Shown: one piece after another, positions 58,743 to 64,000 of the stretch
Position numbering within the stretch: the stretch's first letter is position 1
Layout of the letters: every line of letters starts with the position of its first letter
Assembly: GCA_963920765.1 (NCBI GenBank)
Contig: OY987244.1
Span: 32,557,678 to 32,621,677 of the forward strand
DNA length: 64,000 bases
Source of the DNA: Ulota crispa
Lineage: Eukaryota; Streptophyta; Bryopsida; Orthotrichales; Orthotrichaceae
Direction of reading: 5' to 3'
Position numbers and translations under genes: made by a program
Notes under the pieces: generated by a model
The model's database searches: none
Told to the model about the DNA's origin: nothing
The model's input: only the letters and a program-made list of their open reading frames with translations

Positions 58743-59230
58743 AAGCCTACAATGTCTAAAAGTTAAGCACTTCAATAATGTTACAACATCCACATTGCTT
58801 CAAGAAAAAAATGAGCATTTTCACTTTTTGGTCGCTACAATATGCTTATGATTTCTTGAACCTACTGTAAAATTTTCTTTACCCTACCAAATCAACAAAT
58901 TTATGGAAAAACTAGCAACTACAACACACACTTTCTTTTTTTCCTTTACAACTTGCAAGTTGCCAAACTTAAACGATGGTTTTTGCCTCTTGCTTTCCTG
59001 CTCTAAAAGATATCTAATTGGTTGATAGTTAGTGACCGCGATGAGTTGGGAAATAATAAAGAAACAACTACACCGAAAAAAAAACTTATGGAAATTACGA
59101 TCTACAAAGGCAAGTAAATAAAATAACAAAAACAATATGATGAATAGAAATAACAAAAATCTCACTATAAAATCACAAGTATTCCAAACAAGTCACACAA
59201 GGTTGTGTAAAACAATGTCAATGCAACTTA

Positions 59231-59563
59231 GAGCATGGTCATCACTCTCCCGCAACATCAAACACGATTAGAGATTTGATGAGCTCCCACACGAGCCACT
59301 TCAGGTACTATCTCCATCTTTGCTGGAACACTTCCACCGCGCACTCACGCTACTTCATCGCTTCTTCTCTTTAGCACAAGGAAAGGAAACTGAACAAGCC
59401 CTCAACAGATTTGAGTCCTCCCGTGAGTTGTAACGTGAACGCAAAAAATCTGGAGAGTAACGTAAACGGGAACTTGTAGTGTTGCCCTAGAAATATATAA
59501 AAGCTTTGACGTGAATGGAGTGAAGCTCAAAAATTCTCCCTTGCGTTTGCGGTGGCGATGCTC
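59231..59563. mobile_element. Tourist-like MITE with TTA duplication, T2 copy 2 (reversed)
   Basis: The ends are GAGCATGGTCATCACTC and 'gcggtggcgatgctc'. TTA is at 59228-59230 and 59564-59566. It matches 21735-22102 in reverse. 58743-59230 before it is unassigned. Confidence 0.75.
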
Positions 59564-59566
59564 TTA

Positions 59567-60282
59567 CAATTGAACCAAATGCAAATATAGAAAACAATGT
59601 TTTATTATAATGAGGTGATACACAAGAATGGCAAACAAGTGACCTGGCATCCAGGTCCAAAAGCAAACTGCAAGCATTTTCTTGCAACGGCGCAGATGGG
59701 TCTGGAGCACAATCCAGCGGTGGTGGAGGTGAGGTAGCAGAACAAGGAATCGCTGATCGCGGTGGCGAGTAAATTGCGAGGAGTGTACTAAGTCAAAGCT
59801 TGTGAAGGAAGCCACGGGACGGCAGCCAGCCAGCCAGATCTGCGGCTCTGGGGCCTGGGCGACGCTGGCATGGCCCGGGGAAGGGAGATGGGGCGCCACT
59901 TGGGCATTCGCGGTTGCCTTGAAGAAAAACTACGTGGAGCGTGTGGTCCATGAATCCCTGTTTATAAACATTACCCGAGTTACCCTCCCTAGTCCCTAGT
60001 GGATAGTGCCGTTCTGTACACAATCCGGTATTTTCCAATTCTACATAAAAATGCCAGACGTCTTTCAGGTTACGCGATATAGAAAGAAAAGAGGAGAAAT
60101 AAGCTTAGGATACCTTTCCATGGGGGCTGGAGGGGTCTGGCCTGGACGTCTAGCGACTGATTCTATAAAAGTCAAACTACATCCTTGGAGGGCCTAGGGG
60201 TTGGTGTGGGACGCATGGGAGTGGGGCAGGTGCAAGTGTGGAAAGGCAAGGCATTAGGGAGTTTCAAACATCAACTTTTTTA
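59567..60282. other. Unassigned, with GC-rich patch at 59800-60240
   Basis: Overlapping frames lie on both strands at 59564-60197 (the longest is minus 59899-59564, 111 codons). No domain was recognised in any of them. The composition change is sharp, as at 48.8 and 61.3 kb. Confidence 0.3.
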
Positions 60283-60952
60283 GGTGACTCACTTTGTTGT
60301 TCACCTCGGTGGATTCAATAGGGGGTTTTAGATATGTTGTTCACTACCAATTTCATTCATGTGAATGAAATTGGTGAACAAGGTAGTCAAGCCACCATTC
60401 ATATCCTCACGTTCACCCATTCAAATATCCGAATTGTAATGAACTACTCACCACCCTTTGAACTTTGCCCACAATCACCAATCTCGTAAGCTAATCTGGA
60501 TCCCTTGAACTCCACAATTGTCGCTTCTAATCTAGAACCCTTTGGCTCCACAATTGTCCGCTTCTAATCAAGATCTCTTCAGCTCCACCATCGTTGCTTC
60601 TCTCGCATTGTGATTCTTTGAATGACCTTGACCTGGCAATCAACTCTGCATCCAAATTGTCTAAAGGCGCAAGGCGCGGAGCTAGAGCTAGATGTGCGGA
60701 GCAAGAGCCAAGAGGCAGGCAACAACACCAACAAGCATGGAACAGGAGCGGAGCTAGCTAGAGAGACGAGGAGGGAGAGGCTTCACATTGTTCATGCGTG
60801 AATGAGCCATGAGGACCTCCTAGAGGTCCTCATGGGTGGTTCACTTTTGTGACTTCATGTTCACCAGTGAATAAAAACTTGTTCACGACCATTTGTTCAC
60901 CGTTTTTTTGAAATATCTGAAACCCCCTAATAGTGAATAGTAAGGTGACTCA
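60283..60952. mobile_element. Possible element with GTGACTCAC ends
   Basis: The left part 'gtgactcactttgttgttca' with 'aatagggggttttagatat' and the right part (reversed 'gtgagtcaccttactattca', 'attagggggtttcagatat') are inverted. A perfect palindrome around 'catgtg' lies at about 60347-60378. The interior 60420-60770 is GC-richer and may be foreign to the element. Confidence 0.45.
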
Positions 60953-61279
60953 CTTCTGAAGTTCACTCCTAACGTGATTCACTTTAGGAGTGAATTTCAA
61001 AAATTCACCTTCGTGGCTCCGGTGAGCAGCAGTTTAGAGATGAGCGTGAATGCCAAAAGAGATTGTCACCCACCCATCCTACTCCCACTCTTGCCGTGCT
61101 CCTCTTACTCATGCTACTTGTGCTTGTGCTGGTTCTACTCTTGCAGTGTCATTGTTGGGAAAACTGAACCCTAAATGCAAACTAATGCAAACTCACGGGT
61201 GTTTAAGACTTTGGACAAGTTAGTATACAATTTTTTTTCACTAGTGACCTAAATTCTTGTGAGGTGAGAAACTTGTAAG

Positions 61280-61739
61280 CCAGATTTCATATTTGAAACC
61301 CCGTATTGATGTGGGCTGTGCCCCCCCGGGGAGCAATGGCTTGCAAGATGCCCTTGACCCGCAACATGGAACTCTGGCACTATTTGCAGCGCTGGCGGCC
61401 TGGCCGGCTCTGTTGCACGTGCCGCAGGCGGCTGGGCTTCTGGGTCTCCTCGGGATTCGCGGCCACTGATCTCCGGAGCCGGGGAACCGCTCCTGCGCCG
61501 GAACCGCCTCGGAACCCCCGCCGTTCTCCGTCGGTCCATGGCTCCATGCCCCATGGGCCCATGCCCCACATGCAATCCGTATTCCAGACTTCCCGTTTGT
61601 GGAGGCTCTCGCTTGTGGGGCCCCCTGCCCAGCTCAGGATCCTCGAGGTTCGACTTCTTTTTTGGGTTCATTTTCCTACCCCGAGGATTTTTTGCCCATA
61701 ATTTACGTGGTGCAGCTCCAGACTTTCATAACATTGTTA
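61280..61739. other. GC-rich patch of unknown origin
   Basis: Positions 61310-61670 are the most GC-rich of the window. Both strands stay open for 130-140 codons (plus 61306-61701, minus 61671-61249), with proline- and arginine-rich translations without a known domain. It ends exactly at the foldback element at 61740. It might be a fragment carried by a transposon, or a promoter patch. Confidence 0.3.
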
Positions 61740-62263
61740 GGGCATCATCAATCCAGCACTGGGTATTTGGCAGGGCCTGGGACTGCAAAAACACTGCTAT
61801 TTATTTTTTGACTAGTGTATAATTAGAAAATGAGATTACTATCATTGGAAGCGTATACAAAAACTCATCAAACAAATAAAATGACATATGATATTGGAGA
61901 TTGGACAAACAAACTAACGCCCATTGAAAAGATAGCTAAAGGACAAACAACACGGCAAACCATGCCTAATAAAGAATAATTAGATAGTGGCACTCCAAAT
62001 TTCAGAATTTGGAGTGCCACTATCTAATTATTCTTTATTAGGCATGGTTTGCCGTGTTGTTTGTCCTTTAGCTATCTTTTCAATGGGCGTTAGTTTGTTT
62101 GTCCAATCTCCAATATCATATGTCATTTTATTTGTTTGATGAGTTTTTGTATACGCTTCCAATGATAGTAATCTCATTTTCTAATTATACACTAGTCAAA
62201 AAATAGCAATGTTTTTGCAATCCTAGGCCTTGCCAAATACCCAGTGCTGGATTGATGATGCCC
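61740..62263. mobile_element. Near-perfect hairpin MITE (Tourist-like), copy 2
   Basis: The ends are GGGCATCATCAATCCAGCAC and its complement. TTA is at 61737-61739 and 62264-62266. The arms meet near 62002 ('ccaaatttcagaatttgg'). It is very close in sequence to 21068-21588, including 'ggacaaacaacacggcaaac'. Confidence 0.85.
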
Positions 62264-62612
62264 TTAACAAGGCTGTAAACTTCCCCCCATGGGGAGGCAT
62301 ATTCCTCCCCAGATTCTTAGGGGGGGCTTTAGTTATAATCTAAGGCTTCTCACTAGCTGGTTGGTTGTCTTATAGCACTAGAGGGTTCCTGTTTCTGTGG
62401 GGAGAAATGGGAGCCCTCCAGCACTGGCAAATAATGTTATGTTCATCACAAGTAAGGTAGAAATACCATAAACGGTTACTACCCGATAATGGCAGAGTAG
62501 AGTGTTCTTAAACCAACAAGAGCTGGCTTTGAAAGAGATTTTAGAAAGATGCTCTTTCCTCACATTTGATTGGATCAAACTTATTTCAGAACAAGGTTCT
62601 AGAGGTAGCCAT

Positions 62613-63498
62613 TTAACCCCTAAAGCCCCAAAGTCCCCTCGGGGGACTTTAGGGATTTTGGGTAGACTTGTGTAACCTCAAATTTTTATATTATTTTTTG
62701 AAACTTTTTATGAGTGTGTAGGAATGTACAAGGTTTGTGGGATGCAAAAAATCATGTGCTTATGTCACACAGTTCACAAGTTATGGGCTTTTTTTGGCCA
62801 AAAGTAGTTTCAGGGGCAGCTTGGGCAAGGGAGAAAATATTTACTTTGGAGGGGGGGAGCAAGGAGGGATTGCCACATGTTGTTTTGGTGGTCCCCATTA
62901 TTCCTCTTTCATTTCCAATTAGGAGGTCAGATTGGACTTTGGGAGCTTCTAAATTGTAGATTTTAGAATTTTTTAACCTTTCTTTTTTTGACATTTGAAG
63001 TACATGTTCATCTCCAAACACACCATTTGGATTTTCCATATCTAGAAACATGTGGTGGGAAACTTCACTCAAAAATGTCAAAGTATATTTGCAAAACTTG
63101 TCATATAGTGGCATTGCAATATTTTTTAGGATGTGTTTTGTGTCTTTGATTGCCTTGAGAATTGGTATACATATGTCTAACTTGATTACCCATAAGATAA
63201 AATTAGAACTTCAAGGTCCGTAGTGCAAAAAAAATCAGCAAATGTCAGTCAAAGCCATCTAAAATTTTTGGGCTCAATGAAAAAAAGAAAAACTTTTCTC
63301 TTCAAATGCTCATAACTTTCAATTTGTACAATCAAATGTCACAAAATTTTTAATGCTTCTTCTTCTACAAGTGCATTACAAGATCTTATGGTTAGATTTT
63401 CAAGAAAAGTATCTTGTTGTAATTTTTGATGAACGTAACAGTAGGGGCAATTTTGAGTGGTTTTTGGCAAAAAATGGCCTTGGTAGTTTAGGGGTTAA
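62613..63498 (+). mobile_element. TTAA-type element, family L
   Basis: The ends are TTAACCCCTAAAGCCCC and 'ggtagtttaggggttaa'. 'agtcccctcgggggacttta' near the left end is a palindrome like that of family A. The 3' part has 'caagatcttatggttagat' as in families A and C. A 120-codon minus frame (63114-62752) has no domain. Confidence 0.75.
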
Positions 63499-63706
63499 GG
63501 TGCACTTATGAAACCAGAATCAGTCCAAACCCTAAATCCACATTTATAATGCATAAAACATTCATTTTTGAATTTTTTTTTTCTTTTTTTTTTTCTTTTG
63601 CACTCTTCCTTATCCTTGTTTCTCCACAGCTTAATTTCTTAAGAAATTCCCCATATCTTCAAGCTAAAGTGCCTTATTTTAACCATTTGTGGTATTTCTA
63701 CCTTAA

Positions 63707-63846
63707 GGGCCTCCTTCCATGTGGAGCCAGTATTGGTGAAGCTCACCGATTATTGGTGAGATGTGAGGCCCAGTTTTGTTAGAGCTCCCATCTCACCGAT
63801 AATTGGTGAGCTTCACCAATACCCGGTTCCACATGGAAGGAGGCCC
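63707..63846. mobile_element. 140-bp hairpin MITE (Tourist-like) with TAA duplication
   Basis: The ends are GGGCCTCCTTCCATGTGGAG and, reversed, GGGCCTCCTTCCATGTGGAA. TAA is at 63704-63706 and 63847-63849. The arms are nearly perfect to the centre, including 'ttggtgaagctcaccgat'. Confidence 0.85.
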
Positions 63847-63850
63847 TAAG

Positions 63851-63995
63851 GTACACTGAATATTGCATTTAGGTTGCCTTGACAACTAGGTTGCCTTACC
63901 ATGGTAAGTTACCTCATGACTCATCACTTGGCCACTTGGAGGCACGTGCAACACACAAAATATTTAAATTTCACATGGTTTGTGATTTGGAAGCC
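63851..63995 (+). repeat. Diverged dispersed repeat, also at 47905-48045
   Basis: 'gtacactgaatattgcattt' aligns with 'gtacactaaatactgctagt', then 'tgactcat(c/t)', 'gaggcacgtgcaa' against 'gaggtgcaagcaa', and 'ttcacatggttt'. The overall match is moderate. The repeat may run beyond the window. Its nature is unknown. Confidence 0.4.
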
Positions 63996-64000
63996 ATGAG

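Noticed and set aside
61249-61701. 131- and 140-codon frames on opposite strands
   Set aside because: Both strands are open because the patch is GC-rich; translations are low-complexity proline/arginine-rich and show no domain. Kept only as a composition anomaly.
62752-63114. 120-codon minus frame inside the TTAA element at 62613
   Set aside because: No transposase motif, AT-rich composition, and the frame is not seen in related elements.
1-64000. LTR retrotransposons or virus-like elements
   Set aside because: No paired long direct repeats with TG...CA ends and no protease, reverse transcriptase, integrase or capsid motif was noticed in any listed frame.

Overview
The window looks like nuclear DNA of a streptophyte plant, most likely a non-seed plant such as a bryophyte or lycophyte. 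This rests on a plant-type CSN2 gene with eleven GT-AG introns, two secreted DUF3455 proteins (a family I know from fungi, bacteria and non-seed plants but not from seed-plant gene sets), an AT-rich background, and a dense crowd of plant-style DNA transposons (PIF/Harbinger, Stowaway and Mutator types). The genus cannot be fixed from the sequence alone. I saw no rRNA, tRNA, CRISPR array, or LTR or virus-like element.

Only three host genes are clear. A two-exon DUF3455 gene is on the minus strand at 7959-9000. An intronless DUF3455 paralogue is on the plus strand at 31892-32473, behind a G-box and a TATA box. A complete twelve-exon CSN2 gene (COP9 signalosome subunit 2, 439 aa) is on the plus strand at 37513-43087. 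CSN2 lies in a stretch of about 6.7 kb (37.1-43.8 kb) without recognisable transposons.

Most of the rest is short non-autonomous DNA transposons, often nested. The dominant group is about 22 elements or fragments of 0.2-1.0 kb. They end in TTAA followed by CCCTWAARG-like inverted repeats, and together cover roughly a quarter of the window. Their TTAA boundaries point to piggyBac-like (or Kolobok-like) transposition. One copy has CTAG at both ends instead of TTAA, which suggests that the four end bases are target duplication and not part of the element.

Other groups are TTA/TAA-flanked Tourist-like elements (some head to tail, two of them near-perfect 520-bp hairpins), TA-flanked Stowaway-like families (one with the classic CTCCCTCCGTCCC-type end), and Mutator-like elements. 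The Mutator group includes a transposase remnant with a SWIM zinc finger and a 2.5-kb element with a perfect 9-bp target duplication that carries tandem repeats.

Layout: 0-7.5 kb, transposons only; 7.9-9.0 kb, first DUF3455 gene; 9.6-31.3 kb, nested transposons; 31.4-32.5 kb, second DUF3455 gene; 32.5-36.2 kb, mostly unassigned; 36.2-37.1 kb, TTAA element; 37.3-43.1 kb, CSN2; 43.8-64 kb, transposons with three GC-rich patches of unknown origin (48.7-49.3, 59.8-60.2 and 61.3-61.7 kb). The three genes show no functional link beyond the DUF3455 paralogy.
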